Source: Falsirhodobacter xinxiangensis
GTDB lineage: Bacteria > Pseudomonadota > Alphaproteobacteria > Rhodobacterales > Rhodobacteraceae
Length of the DNA: 46,654 nucleotides
NCBI RefSeq assembly: GCF_004959935.1
Contig: NZ_SMYN01000020.1
Span: forward strand, 1 to 46,654
Reading direction: 5' to 3'
This document shows, in pieces, positions 28,994-36,223 of the stretch (position 1 is the first letter of the stretch; each line of letters begins with the position of its first letter). The translations under genes and the position numbers were made by a program. Under the pieces are notes generated by a model. It saw only the letters and a program-made list of their open reading frames with translations, made no database searches and was not told where the DNA came from.

Positions 28994-30391
28994 ATGGCTA
29001 CCTACCTTGAGCAGATCGCTGCTTTCGAGGCCAAACGCGCTTCGAACGTCGCGACCATGAAATCCCTGATGGATACCGCTTCGGAAAAGGGCGAAACTCT
29101 CGACGCCGACGCGCAGGACCAGTTCGATGAGCTGGAGCAGGAAAACGCCGCCGTCGAAAAGCACCTGACCCGCCTGAAGGCGATGCACGCTATGGACGCG
29201 GCCACAGCTAAGCCGGTGGATGCGACCAGCACCAAGTCCGCTGCCGAAAGCCGTTCGACCACCACCGTGGCCGCGCGCGTAAAGCCGAAGCTGGAAAAGG
29301 GCGTTGGCTTTGCCCGTCTGGCGAAGGTGAAGGCACTCGCGAAGCTGGATGGTGAAAGCGTCCGAGAGGTGGCCAAGCACCTCTACGGCGAGGACTCTGA
29401 AGTCTACGGCGTCGTCGCCAAAGCTGCGGTTCCCGCCGGCACGACCACGGGTGCGACATGGGCTGGCCCGCTTGTGGGCGATGAAACCAGCATCTTCGCG
29501 GATTTCGTGGAGTTCCTGCGCCCGCAGACGATCATGGGCCGCTTTGGCACCGCGCCGGTTCCTTCGCTGCGCCGGGTTCCGTTCCGCACCGCCCTGATCG
29601 GGCAGACGTCGGGCGGCGACGGCTACTGGGTGGGTGAAGGTCAGGCCAAGCCCCTGACAAAGTTCGACTTCTCGCGCACCGTGATCGAACCGACGAAGGT
29701 CGCCAATATCGCGGTTGTGACCGAGGAAACGCTGCGCAACTCCAGCCCGTCGGCCGAACTGATCGTCCGCGACCAACTCGCCGCCGCGCTGCGCGAACGC
29801 CTGGACATCGACTTTATCAACCCGGCTAAGGCTGCGGTGGCCGGTGTGTCGCCGGCGTCGATCCTGAATGGCGTCACCGGCATCGCGTCGTCCGGCAGCA
29901 CCGCTGACGATGTTCGTGCAGACATCGCAGCCCTCTTCGGTGCCTTCATTGCCGCCAACAACGCTCCGACCTCGGGCGTGTGGATCATGCAGGCCACCAC
30001 CGCGCTCGCCCTGGGCATGATGGTGAACCCGCTGGGCCAGTTCGAATTCCCCGGTGTCTCGATGACCGGCGGCACCCTCCAAGGCCTGCCGGTGATCGTG
30101 TCGCAGCACGTTCCGGCTGGCATCGTCGCGCTGGTCAACGCCAGCGATATCTATCTGGCGGACGAGGGCGGCATTACGGTCGATATGTCGCGCGAGGCGT
30201 CGCTCCAGATGGACAACGCGCCGACGATGAACTCGACCACGCCCACGGGCACCTCGGTCGTGTCGATGTTCCAAACCAACAGCGTGGCGTTCCGTGCCGA
30301 GCGCGAAGTTGGCTGGGCGCGTCGTCGCGCCGATGCTGTCGCCTACTTGACCGGCGTCGCATGGGGCGCTCCGGCGGCTTCTCAGGGCTGA
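28994..30391 (+). CDS. HK97-fold major capsid protein
   Basis: 465 residues. The N-terminal ~80 residues form the coiled-coil delta/scaffold domain (LEQIAAFEAKRASNVATMKSL, DELEQENAAVEKHL), removed by the protease. The mature domain has GRFGTAPVPSLRRVPFRT, KPLTKFDFSRTVIEPTKVANI, ELIVRDQLAAALRERLDIDF and the C-terminal EVGWARRRADAVAYLTGVAWG, typical of the gp5 family. It follows the protease by 56 bp and has GAAAGG upstream. Forms the icosahedral head. Confidence 0.93.
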   Translation: MATYLEQIAAFEAKRASNVATMKSLMDTASEKGETLDADAQDQFDELEQENAAVEKHLTRLKAMHAMDAATAKPVDATSTKSAAESRSTTTVAARVKPKLEKGVGFARLAKVKALAKLDGESVREVAKHLYGEDSEVYGVVAKAAVPAGTTTGATWAGPLVGDETSIFADFVEFLRPQTIMGRFGTAPVPSLRRVPFRTALIGQTSGGDGYWVGEGQAKPLTKFDFSRTVIEPTKVANIAVVTEETLRNSSPSAELIVRDQLAAALRERLDIDFINPAKAAVAGVSPASILNGVTGIASSGSTADDVRADIAALFGAFIAANNAPTSGVWIMQATTALALGMMVNPLGQFEFPGVSMTGGTLQGLPVIVSQHVPAGIVALVNASDIYLADEGGITVDMSREASLQMDNAPTMNSTTPTGTSVVSMFQTNSVAFRAEREVGWARRRADAVAYLTGVAWGAPAASQG

Positions 30392-30399
30392 TCAAATCG

Positions 30400-30424
30400 G
30401 GCGGGGCGCTTCTGGTGCCCCGCC
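30400..30424 (+). terminator. Hairpin after the capsid gene
   Basis: GGCGGGGC (30400-30407) pairs perfectly with GCCCCGCC (30417-30424), 9-base loop, no T run. Probably lowers expression of the genes after the capsid or protects the 3' end of the capsid message. Confidence 0.5.
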
Positions 30425-30442
30425 AATCCGAAGGAGGTTCCC

Positions 30443-30697
30443 ATGAAGATGATGACCACCAAGCCGCTGCGCTACAACAATCGCTCGATGGCCACGGGCA
30501 CGGAGTTCGCAGCGCGTCCGACCGACGTTCGCGTTCTGGTCGGTATCGGCAAGGCCCGCGTTCTGGACGAGGCTCAGGCGGCCGATGAGCTGGAACTGGT
30601 GCGCGCGGAATATGCCGACGTCGTGGGCAAGAAGCCGTTCCACGGCTGGGATGTCGAGACGCTGAAATCGAAGATCGCTGAGGCGAAAGAAGACTGA
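30443..30697 (+). CDS. Small protein between capsid and portal
   Basis: 84 residues with a good ribosome site (GGAGG). N-terminal beta-like part (KPLRYNNRSMATGTEFAARPTDVRVLVGIGKARVL) and a C-terminal helical part ending LKSKIAEAKED. Similar small proteins follow capsid genes in alphaproteobacterial phages; function not known. Possibly a head-completion or decoration-related factor. Confidence 0.6.
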   Translation: MKMMTTKPLRYNNRSMATGTEFAARPTDVRVLVGIGKARVLDEAQAADELELVRAEYADVVGKKPFHGWDVETLKSKIAEAKED

Positions 30698-30861
30698 TGC
30701 CCGCCATCGCCGCCATTGTTATCGCCCTTGCCCTTGCGAGCGCCGGCGCTGCCTCTGGCGGTGTCTATCTGCTGTTCGGTCTCGGCTGGGCGCTGATTTG
30801 CGGCGCGGCATTCCTGATGTTCTTTGCGGCCATTCTCAGCCGAGGGGTAACCAATGGCTAA
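30697..30861 (+). CDS. 54-residue membrane protein overlapping the portal start
   Basis: Almost fully hydrophobic with two transmembrane helices (MPAIAAIVIALALASAG and LFGLGWALICGAAFLMFFAAIL). Its ATG overlaps the previous stop (TGATG), and its end contains the portal start codon (ATGGCTAA), so translation is coupled on both sides. Odd for a head gene cluster. No known family. Confidence 0.55.
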   Translation: MPAIAAIVIALALASAGAASGGVYLLFGLGWALICGAAFLMFFAAILSRGVTNG

Positions 30862-32230
30862 CTCCTTGATCGCCGGTATCGGCCGCGCGCTCGCGCCTCG
30901 CACGAAGGGCGTATCGTCCGTCCCCTCCGGGCGAGGAGGATGGGGCGCAATATACGAGAGTTTTGCGGGTGCATGGCAGCGGAATGTCGTGCTGGATCGC
31001 GATGCGCTCTACGCCAACCCCTATATTTTCCGCTGCCAGTCGATGATCTCCCGCGACATATCCAAACTGCGCGTTCGGCTGATGCGAAAGGCGGCGCACG
31101 TTTGGTCCGAGGTCGAAAGCGCTGACCCGCGAAGCGTCGTCCTGCGCAAACCGAACGGCTTCCAGACCCGCAATCAGTTCTTCGAAGCATGGTTCCTGTC
31201 GAAGCTGGCCCGCGGCAACACCTACGTTCTGAAGCAGAGGGATGGTCGCGGCGTGGTGACAGGCCTCTATGTGCTGGACCCGACGCTGGTGCAGGTTCTG
31301 GTGAGCGACGCGGGTGAGGTCTTCTACAACCTGTCGGTGGACAACCTGTCCAGCATTTCAGCCGATGTGGTCGTACCTGCGTCTGAGATCATTCACGACC
31401 GATGGAACTGCCTTTTCCACCCTCTGGTGGGGATTTCGCCCCTGTGGGCCAACGCCCTGAGCGGGACGCAGTCGCAGAGGATCAGCGAGAATGCTTCGGT
31501 GTTCTTCTCGAACCAGTCTCGACCCGGCGGTGTCCTTACTGCACCGGGGGAGATCACGAAGGATACAGCTACCCGCCTCAAGGAAGAATTCCAGAAGGGG
31601 TATAGTGGCCAGAACGCTGGTAAGGTCGCCGTCCTCGGCGATGGGCTGACGTTCCAGCCGATTGCAGTGACCGCCGTCGATAGCCAGCTTGTTGAGCAGC
31701 TGAAGTGGACAGCGGAGACGGTTGCAACGACATACGGTGTTCCGCTCTACAAGGTCGGGCTGGGCGCGATGCCGACCGCTAACAACCTCCAGTCGCTAAA
31801 TGTCGAGTATTACAGCCAAGCCTTGCAGGGACTGATCGAGGACGCGGAAAGCTGCCTCGATGCCGCTCTCGGTTTCGACGGCACAACCATCGGCGTGGAC
31901 TTCGACATCGACGGCCTATTGCGCATGGACAGCCTGACGCAGATGGACGTGTTGGAAAAATCTAAATCTGTCCTGACGCTGGATGAGCGGCGGCGGAAGT
32001 TGGACGCCGCGCCGGTCGAAGGCGGCAATACCATCTACCTCCAGCAGCAGGACCACAGCATCGAGGCGATCGCCGCGCGCGACAAGCTTCTGATCGCGCA
32101 GTCTGTCGCCCCCCCCGCGCCGCCGATTGCGGAGGCCCCTGAACCCAATCCCGAGCAAGAAGCGACCGCTGAGCGTGCGTTCTTCGCCGAAACCCTGCTT
32201 TCCCTTCGGAAGGCGCTGGAGGCAGCATGA
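30854..32230 (+). CDS. Portal protein, HK97 family
   Basis: 458 residues. Features of gp3-type portals: LDRDALYANPYIFRCQSMISRDISKLRV, WFLSKLARGNTYVLKQRD, IIHDRWNCLFHPLVGISPLW, SRPGGVLTAPGEIT and LKWTAETVATTYGVPLYKVGLG. Forms the dodecameric ring through which DNA enters and leaves. Lies after the capsid, whereas in HK97 the portal precedes protease and capsid. Confidence 0.92.
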   Translation: MANSLIAGIGRALAPRTKGVSSVPSGRGGWGAIYESFAGAWQRNVVLDRDALYANPYIFRCQSMISRDISKLRVRLMRKAAHVWSEVESADPRSVVLRKPNGFQTRNQFFEAWFLSKLARGNTYVLKQRDGRGVVTGLYVLDPTLVQVLVSDAGEVFYNLSVDNLSSISADVVVPASEIIHDRWNCLFHPLVGISPLWANALSGTQSQRISENASVFFSNQSRPGGVLTAPGEITKDTATRLKEEFQKGYSGQNAGKVAVLGDGLTFQPIAVTAVDSQLVEQLKWTAETVATTYGVPLYKVGLGAMPTANNLQSLNVEYYSQALQGLIEDAESCLDAALGFDGTTIGVDFDIDGLLRMDSLTQMDVLEKSKSVLTLDERRRKLDAAPVEGGNTIYLQQQDHSIEAIAARDKLLIAQSVAPPAPPIAEAPEPNPEQEATAERAFFAETLLSLRKALEAA

Positions 32231-33018
32231 TCAACGCGGAGACGTTCGGGCAGGAATTGGCGGGCATCGTCAAGGCAGCTACCACACCTTTGCTGGCCCG
32301 CATTGACGCGCTGGAGAAGGCGCTGGCCGACATGCCTGTGCCAAAGGATGGCAAGGACGGCACCGACGGGAGGGACGGCGCAGATGGCTCTCCGGGGAAA
32401 GAGGGTGCCCATGGCCGCGATGGGATTGACGGCAAAGACGGCGCTGATGGCGCACGCGGCGACGCGGGCGAGAAGGGTGCCGATGGACGCGATGGTCAGG
32501 ATGGGGCGCCGGGCGCTGATGGGCGCGACGGGGCTGATGGTAAGGACGGCGAGAAAGGGTCGGACGGCATCGGCCTCGCAGGCGCGATGATCGATCGCGA
32601 GGGTGGCCTTGTCCTTACCATGTCGAACGGCGACACCAAAGCGCTTGGCGTTGTCGTCGGCAAGGACGGAATGAATGGTCGCGATGGCTCTGACGGAGCG
32701 AAGGGTGCCGACGGTGCAAATGGCCGGGACGGACTTGGCTTCGAAGATATGGAATTCGACACTGACGCCCATGGCCGTGTAGTCGCAAAGTTCGTGCGCG
32801 GGGACCTGGTCAAAACGGTGCGGCTGCCGGGTATCACCGACATGGGCGTTCATCGTGCCGACGGAGAATACCTGAAGGGCGATGCCGTCAGCTACGGCGG
32901 ATCGCTCTGGATTGCGCAGGAAGACGGCCCTGAAGGGCGGCCCGACACTGGCAAGGGGTGGCGGATGGCAGTCAAGAAAGGCCGCGATGGTCGTGACCTC
33001 AAGCCCAAGGGGGCCTGA
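32227..33018 (+). CDS. Collagen-like virion protein (putative head fibre)
   Basis: 263 residues. After a helical N-terminus (about 1-36) comes a Gly-X-Y collagen stretch (about 38-117, mostly G-x-D/G-x-K units), a small beta domain, a second short collagen stretch (about 147-173), and a C-terminal part with EYLKGDAVSYGGSLWIAQED and GRPDTGKGWRMAVKKGRDGRD, which resembles carbohydrate-binding CBM5/12 or phage chitin-binding-like modules. Its position between portal and connector suggests a protein displayed on the head or neck. Confidence 0.75.
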   Translation: MINAETFGQELAGIVKAATTPLLARIDALEKALADMPVPKDGKDGTDGRDGADGSPGKEGAHGRDGIDGKDGADGARGDAGEKGADGRDGQDGAPGADGRDGADGKDGEKGSDGIGLAGAMIDREGGLVLTMSNGDTKALGVVVGKDGMNGRDGSDGAKGADGANGRDGLGFEDMEFDTDAHGRVVAKFVRGDLVKTVRLPGITDMGVHRADGEYLKGDAVSYGGSLWIAQEDGPEGRPDTGKGWRMAVKKGRDGRDLKPKGA

Positions 33019-33019
33019 A

Positions 33020-33319
33020 ATGCGGCAGTTCACCGACATCTATCAGGTCAAGCAAATGCTGCGCATCGACAGCGATGACCAGAACCTGATCCTCGATCAG
33101 CTGGTCATCGCTGCTAGCGAGGCTATTGCAGAGTATATCAAGCTGCCGACTGAAGCGGCGGACGACGATGTGCCGTATCAGGTCAGGATTGCGACTGTCA
33201 TGCTTGTCGGCCACCTGCTGCGCGGCCCCGATAACGACGTAGAGGGCGCATTCGAAACTGGACTGCCCGCGCCGGTGAAGTCTCTGCTCTATCCGTTGAG
33301 GATGCTGACCCTTGCCTAG
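33020..33319 (+). CDS. Head-tail connector (gp6-like)
   Basis: 99 residues starting at the ATG at 33020. Helical DIYQVKQMLRIDSDDQNLILDQLVIAASEAIAEYIKLP and VRIATVMLVGHLLR, the pattern of the HK97 gp6/phage_gp6 adaptor that binds the portal. Stop overlaps the next gene's TTG start region. Confidence 0.82.
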   Translation: MRQFTDIYQVKQMLRIDSDDQNLILDQLVIAASEAIAEYIKLPTEAADDDVPYQVRIATVMLVGHLLRGPDNDVEGAFETGLPAPVKSLLYPLRMLTLA

Positions 33320-33662
33320 TTTTCACACCCCTCTATCAGCTGGAGAACTTGACCGTCGCGTGCAGTTTCAGGTGGTGACCACAAACGACGACGGATACGC
33401 CGAGGTCGAAACATGGTCCGATGTTGGTTCTCCTCGCTGGGCCAAACGGCAGGACGTCAGCGATAGCGAGAAATACCACGCACAGGCCAACATATCCGAG
33501 CTTCGCACACGGTTCACCGTGCGCAGCGATAGCCTGACACGCGGTGTGACAACGAGGGACAGACTGATCAGCGAAGGTGAGACGTTCCACATAGTCGGCA
33601 TCAAGGAAATCGGCCGGCGAGATTGGCTAGAGATCACGGCCAGCGCCCGGAGCGACCAATGA
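33312..33662 (+). CDS. Head-tail joining protein (head closure)
   Basis: 116 residues with a TTG start at 33312, inside the end of the previous gene. The family pattern is clear: LDRRVQFQVVTTNDDGYAEVETWSDVG near the N-terminus and the LRTRFTVRSDS, RLISEGETFHIVGIKEIGRRDWLEITA strands of SPP1 gp16-type stoppers. Completes the head-tail interface. Confidence 0.82.
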   Translation: MPSFHTPLSAGELDRRVQFQVVTTNDDGYAEVETWSDVGSPRWAKRQDVSDSEKYHAQANISELRTRFTVRSDSLTRGVTTRDRLISEGETFHIVGIKEIGRRDWLEITASARSDQ

Positions 33663-34192
33663 AGATGAAGGTCGAGGGGCTGAAGGAGCTTCAAGCGTCT
33701 CTCGATCAGATCGCCAAGCGATCAACGCAGACGGCGGTGATGCGGCGGGCGTTGACGAAGGCGGCGGAACCCATGCGGGCGAAGGCCGAGGCGCTGGCAC
33801 CTATCCGGACGGGCGATCTTTCGGAAGGCATCAAGATCAGCACGCGGACCGTGGGTGAGGTTGGGGCAGCGGCTTATTCGCGGACCATGCGCGCGACGGG
33901 CGGCGATAAGGGCGCGTCGGTCGCGGCGATGCGGGATGCGCGCCGGGAAGCGCGGGCCAGCGGGGTCAATCCGCCGGTGCAGCTTTTCATGGGGCCGACT
34001 GTCGGCAGCGGGTCGTTCTACGGGGTGTTTCAGGAGTTCGGCACGCGCAACCACGCGCCGGACCCCTTCATGCGCCCTGCATGGGAAACCGAAGCGAAGG
34101 CCACCGTCGATCGGATCGCGCCGATGCTGCGGGCCGAGATCGACAAGGCAGTGGCCCGCGCGGCCAAGAGGGCGGCGAAGAATGGAAACTGA
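33659..34192 (+). CDS. HK97 gp10-family tail completion protein
   Basis: 177 residues from ATG 33659 (ATGA overlap). Signature: VEGLKELQASLDQIAKR...AVMRRALTKAAEPMRAKAEALAPIRTGDLSEGI, and the later FYGVFQEFGTRNHAPDPFMRPAWE. Member of the gp10 family at the neck/tail end. Inserted between them is a longer charged loop than in HK97. Confidence 0.85.
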   Translation: MKMKVEGLKELQASLDQIAKRSTQTAVMRRALTKAAEPMRAKAEALAPIRTGDLSEGIKISTRTVGEVGAAAYSRTMRATGGDKGASVAAMRDARREARASGVNPPVQLFMGPTVGSGSFYGVFQEFGTRNHAPDPFMRPAWETEAKATVDRIAPMLRAEIDKAVARAAKRAAKNGN

Positions 34193-34538
34193 CCTCCGCG
34201 TGCTGGTTCTGGCTCTGGTCGATGTCCCGGTGAACTGGGGTAAGCAGCCCGCCAAGGCCCTGATCGGCGTCGTGCTGAACACCATCAGCGATGTCGAAGC
34301 GCCCCACATGCGCGGCCCGGACGGGCTGTCGGTGGCGCGGGTCCAGATCGACACCTATGCGGACACCTATGCCCGCGCAAAAGAGATTTCCAACGCCATC
34401 CGCACGGGGCTGAACGGCTACCGCGGCGGGCGCTTCCAAGGCGTGTTCCTCGACAGCGTCAGGGACAGCTACGACACCAGCGACACGACGCCCCTGCATC
34501 GCGCCTCGCTGGATTTCATGATCAACTACGAGAGGTAA
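34182..34538 (+). CDS. Tail terminator-like protein, DUF3168 family
   Basis: 118 residues from the ATG at 34182. Pattern LRVLVLALVDVPVNWGKQPAK, the central VARVQIDTYADTYARAKEISNAIRTGLNG, and C-terminal LHRASLDFMINYER, typical of DUF3168 proteins that cap siphoviral tails. Between gp10-like and major tail genes, as expected. Confidence 0.8.
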   Translation: METDLRVLVLALVDVPVNWGKQPAKALIGVVLNTISDVEAPHMRGPDGLSVARVQIDTYADTYARAKEISNAIRTGLNGYRGGRFQGVFLDSVRDSYDTSDTTPLHRASLDFMINYER

Positions 34539-34543
34539 GCATC

Positions 34544-34969
34544 ATGGCTGACGGTATGATCGGCTACGGCTCCACGGTCCGGATCGGTCGTGGTGCAACC
34601 CCCACCTGGACCGAACTGGCCTTGGTGGGCGACATCGAAATGCCGGATGAGCAGGTCGATGAGATCGAGGTGACGCACATGAAGTCGCCCGGTCGGCGCA
34701 AGCAGTTCATCGCTGGGCTGATCGACGGCGGCGAGGTTTCGATCCCGCTGAACCACATCCCCGGATCGACCACCGATGCGCTGCTGCTGGCGATCAAGGC
34801 CACCGGCGAGCAGGTGCTGATCGAGATCACGCTGCCCGCGCCCATCGAAGAGACGCCGACGCCGGAGGTGTTCTCTGGCTATCTGAGCGGCTACGGGCGC
34901 ACAGCCCCGGTCAGCGACAAGATGACGGCGACGGCCACCTTTCGTCTGTCGGAGGCTGTGGAGGTCTGA
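34544..34969 (+). CDS. Major tail (tube) protein
   Basis: 141 residues. Beta-rich sequence with GYGSTVRIG, TELALVGDIEMPDEQVDEIEVTHMKSPGRRKQFIAGLIDGGEVSIPLNHIPG, and C-terminal SDKMTATATFRLSEAVEV, as in tail tube proteins of the TP901/lambda V class. Builds the tube around the tape measure. Stop overlaps the next start by one base. Confidence 0.83.
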   Translation: MADGMIGYGSTVRIGRGATPTWTELALVGDIEMPDEQVDEIEVTHMKSPGRRKQFIAGLIDGGEVSIPLNHIPGSTTDALLLAIKATGEQVLIEITLPAPIEETPTPEVFSGYLSGYGRTAPVSDKMTATATFRLSEAVEV

Positions 34970-35310
34970 TGGCGAACCGTTTCATGGGCGAAGTCACGGC
35001 GCAGGCGGATGGGGAAACCTACACTCTGCGCATGGACATGAACGCGATGATCGAGTTCGAGGACGCCACGGGCATCGACCCGATGAAGGCGTTCGAGAAC
35101 GCCGAGGGCGGCGTCGCCAGCCTGAAGGTCATGCGGGCCATCATCCACGCGGCAATGAAGCGGCACCACCCCGACGCCAGCGTGGCGGTCGCGGGCGACA
35201 TCTTGTCGGAGGATCCCACCGTCGTGGGCCGTCTGATGGCAGCCGCTGCGCCGGAGCCGGAGAAGGATGCCGGGGGAAAGGGCACGGCCGGGGCCAAGCG
35301 GGCGGCCTGA
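34969..35310 (+). CDS. Tail assembly chaperone, upstream frame (GTA TAC family)
   Basis: 113 residues. DGETYTLRMDMNAMIEFEDATGIDPMKAFE is typical of the gene-transfer-agent tail assembly chaperones. Near the 3' end the frame reads GGG GGA AAG, giving the lambda slippery heptamer G-GGA-AAG at 35274-35280; a -1 shift there enters the frame of the next ORF without a stop. So this is the lambda G-like product, with a GT-like fusion made by frameshifting. Confidence 0.82.
   Translation: MANRFMGEVTAQADGETYTLRMDMNAMIEFEDATGIDPMKAFENAEGGVASLKVMRAIIHAAMKRHHPDASVAVAGDILSEDPTVVGRLMAAAAPEPEKDAGGKGTAGAKRAA
35274..35280 (+). promoter_or_regulatory. Programmed -1 frameshift site GGGAAAG
   Basis: The heptamer is in the correct phase (x-GGG-GGA-AAG read as G GGA AAG) in the chaperone frame. 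After the slip the ribosome reads 14 sense codons up to ATG 35322 of the downstream ORF. It is the same heptamer used in lambda G/GT. Confidence 0.7.
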
Positions 35311-35321
35311 CCATCCCGGCC

Positions 35322-35639
35322 ATGCTGGAGGCCTATATCGAGGCTGGGTTCGATCCTGCCTCGTTCTGGTCGCTGACGCTCCGGCTTTTCCAGATCCACA
35401 TGCGAGGCGCACAGGCCCGCATCAGGCGCGACCAGCAGCAGGCCACGACCACCGCCTATCTCACGGCGGGGCTGACGCGCATCAAGAAGCTTCCGAAGCT
35501 GAAAGACCTTCTCCGGCAGCCGGGCGAGAAAATGGACGTGGGCATCGCCCTCGGCCTTGTCCGCGAGACGCTGCCCAGGGTCACGCTTGCCGAATGGCAG
35601 GCCAGAGGGACGATTTATGGCAAGCGGGAGGAGCGTTAG
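35322..35639 (+). CDS. Tail assembly chaperone, downstream (T-like) part
   Basis: 105 residues if started at ATG 35322, but more likely made as a -1 frameshift extension of the previous gene (continuous open frame from 35280). Helical: ASFWSLTLRLFQIHMRGAQARIRRDQQQATTTAYLTAG. In lambda the T part brings tape measure and tube protein together. No Shine-Dalgarno is obvious before the internal ATG. Convergent with the RHH gene, overlapping its stop by 4 bp. Confidence 0.75.
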   Translation: MLEAYIEAGFDPASFWSLTLRLFQIHMRGAQARIRRDQQQATTTAYLTAGLTRIKKLPKLKDLLRQPGEKMDVGIALGLVRETLPRVTLAEWQARGTIYGKREER

Positions 35640-35890
35640 CGGTCGCGTCTGAGTTGATCGATCTTTTCTGAGACTGCCTTAACCGCCTCCGTATGATCTG
35701 CGATCATCTTCATGATGCGAACGACGTCAGCCGGGTCGGCGATCCCCGCGTCAAAGGAAGCCTCAAGACGCGCGACTATTTCGGCATTCATGCTGCGGTT
35801 GTTGGTGTCTGCGGCGTTCTTGATCTTATCCCTGAGGCCATCTGGGAAACGGACGGTGTATTGATCTGCGCCGCGTCCAACAGTTGCCAT
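35636..35890 (-). CDS. Arc-family ribbon-helix-helix repressor
   Basis: 84 residues from the ATG at 35890 with GGGGA upstream. DQYTVRFPDGLRDKIKNAADTNNRSMNAEIVARLEASF is the Arc/MetJ-type ribbon-helix-helix (strand, then two helices), followed by a coiled-coil tail. Divergent from a second RHH gene and an antirepressor, with three palindromic sites between. Corresponds to the mnt or arc role of the P22 immI region. Confidence 0.85.
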   Translation of the reverse strand: MATVGRGADQYTVRFPDGLRDKIKNAADTNNRSMNAEIVARLEASFDAGIADPADVVRIMKMIADHTEAVKAVSEKIDQLRRDR

Positions 35891-35912
35891 GAGAATCCCC
35901 TTCGCTGACCGC

Positions 35913-35923
35913 ATTACTGTAAT
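35913..35923. promoter_or_regulatory. RHH operator 1, ATTACTGTAAT
   Basis: First of three sites fitting RTYACNGTRAY between the divergent RHH genes; the nearest to the leftward gene (23 bp from its start). The palindrome extends one base each side (CATTACTGTAATG). Confidence 0.6.
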
Positions 35924-35946
35924 GTTTCTGCTTGACGTGCAATCGC

Positions 35947-35957
35947 ATCACGGTAAT
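35947..35957. promoter_or_regulatory. RHH operator 2, ATCACGGTAAT
   Basis: Second RTYACNGTRAY site; centre 34 bp from operator 1 and 16 bp from operator 3, suggesting paired binding of the last two. Confidence 0.6.
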
Positions 35958-35962
35958 GTGGA

Positions 35963-35973
35963 GTTACGGTGAT
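35963..35973. promoter_or_regulatory. RHH operator 3, GTTACGGTGAT
   Basis: Third RTYACNGTRAY site, 23 bp before the start of the rightward RHH gene. Together the three probably control both divergent transcripts. Confidence 0.6.
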
Positions 35974-35995
35974 ACTATGTGGAAGGAGAAGTGAA

Positions 35996-36148
35996 GTGAG
36001 CTTGCAGCGCGTTCCGTTCGGGCTTCGGATGACCGAAGACCTTCAGGACTGGATCAAGATGAAAGCGAAGCGGGAAGACAGGTCGCAGAACTATGTCATC
36101 AACCGCATTCTGGCGAAGGCGATGGAAGATGACCACGTCAAGGCCTGA
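35996..36148 (+). CDS. Second small ribbon-helix-helix protein (Arc-like)
   Basis: 50 residues with a GTG start at 35996 preceded by AAGGAG. RVPFGLRMTEDLQDWIKMKAKREDRSQNYVIN is a complete RHH unit; the size is that of P22 Arc (53 residues). Read from the same direction as the antirepressor gene 75 bp downstream and separated from it by a hairpin. Probably autoregulates and limits antirepressor synthesis, as Arc does. Confidence 0.75.
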   Translation: MSLQRVPFGLRMTEDLQDWIKMKAKREDRSQNYVINRILAKAMEDDHVKA

Positions 36149-36154
36149 AACGAG

Positions 36155-36188
36155 AAAGGCCACCGGGGCTGCAACCCCAATGGCCTTT
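36155..36188 (+). terminator. Hairpin between the RHH gene and the antirepressor
   Basis: AAAGGCCA (36155-36162) pairs with TGGCCTTT (36181-36188), with an inner GGGG/CCCC stem; short T tract. Looks like a terminator or attenuator that would reduce antirepressor expression. Confidence 0.55.
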
Positions 36189-36223
36189 AATGAAACCCAA
36201 CCGTCTAAGAAAGGTATCTGGCT

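Noticed and set aside
28712-30274. 520-residue open frame on the minus strand
   Set aside because: Exact antisense of the capsid gene; composition rich in Arg, Gly and His and no motif.
32340-32760. Short-period DNA repeats, considered as a CRISPR or tandem-repeat array
   Set aside because: They are Gly-X-Y codons of a collagen-like protein with no spacers.
32035-33039. 334-residue open frame on the minus strand
   Set aside because: Antisense of the portal end and collagen-like gene; low-complexity product.
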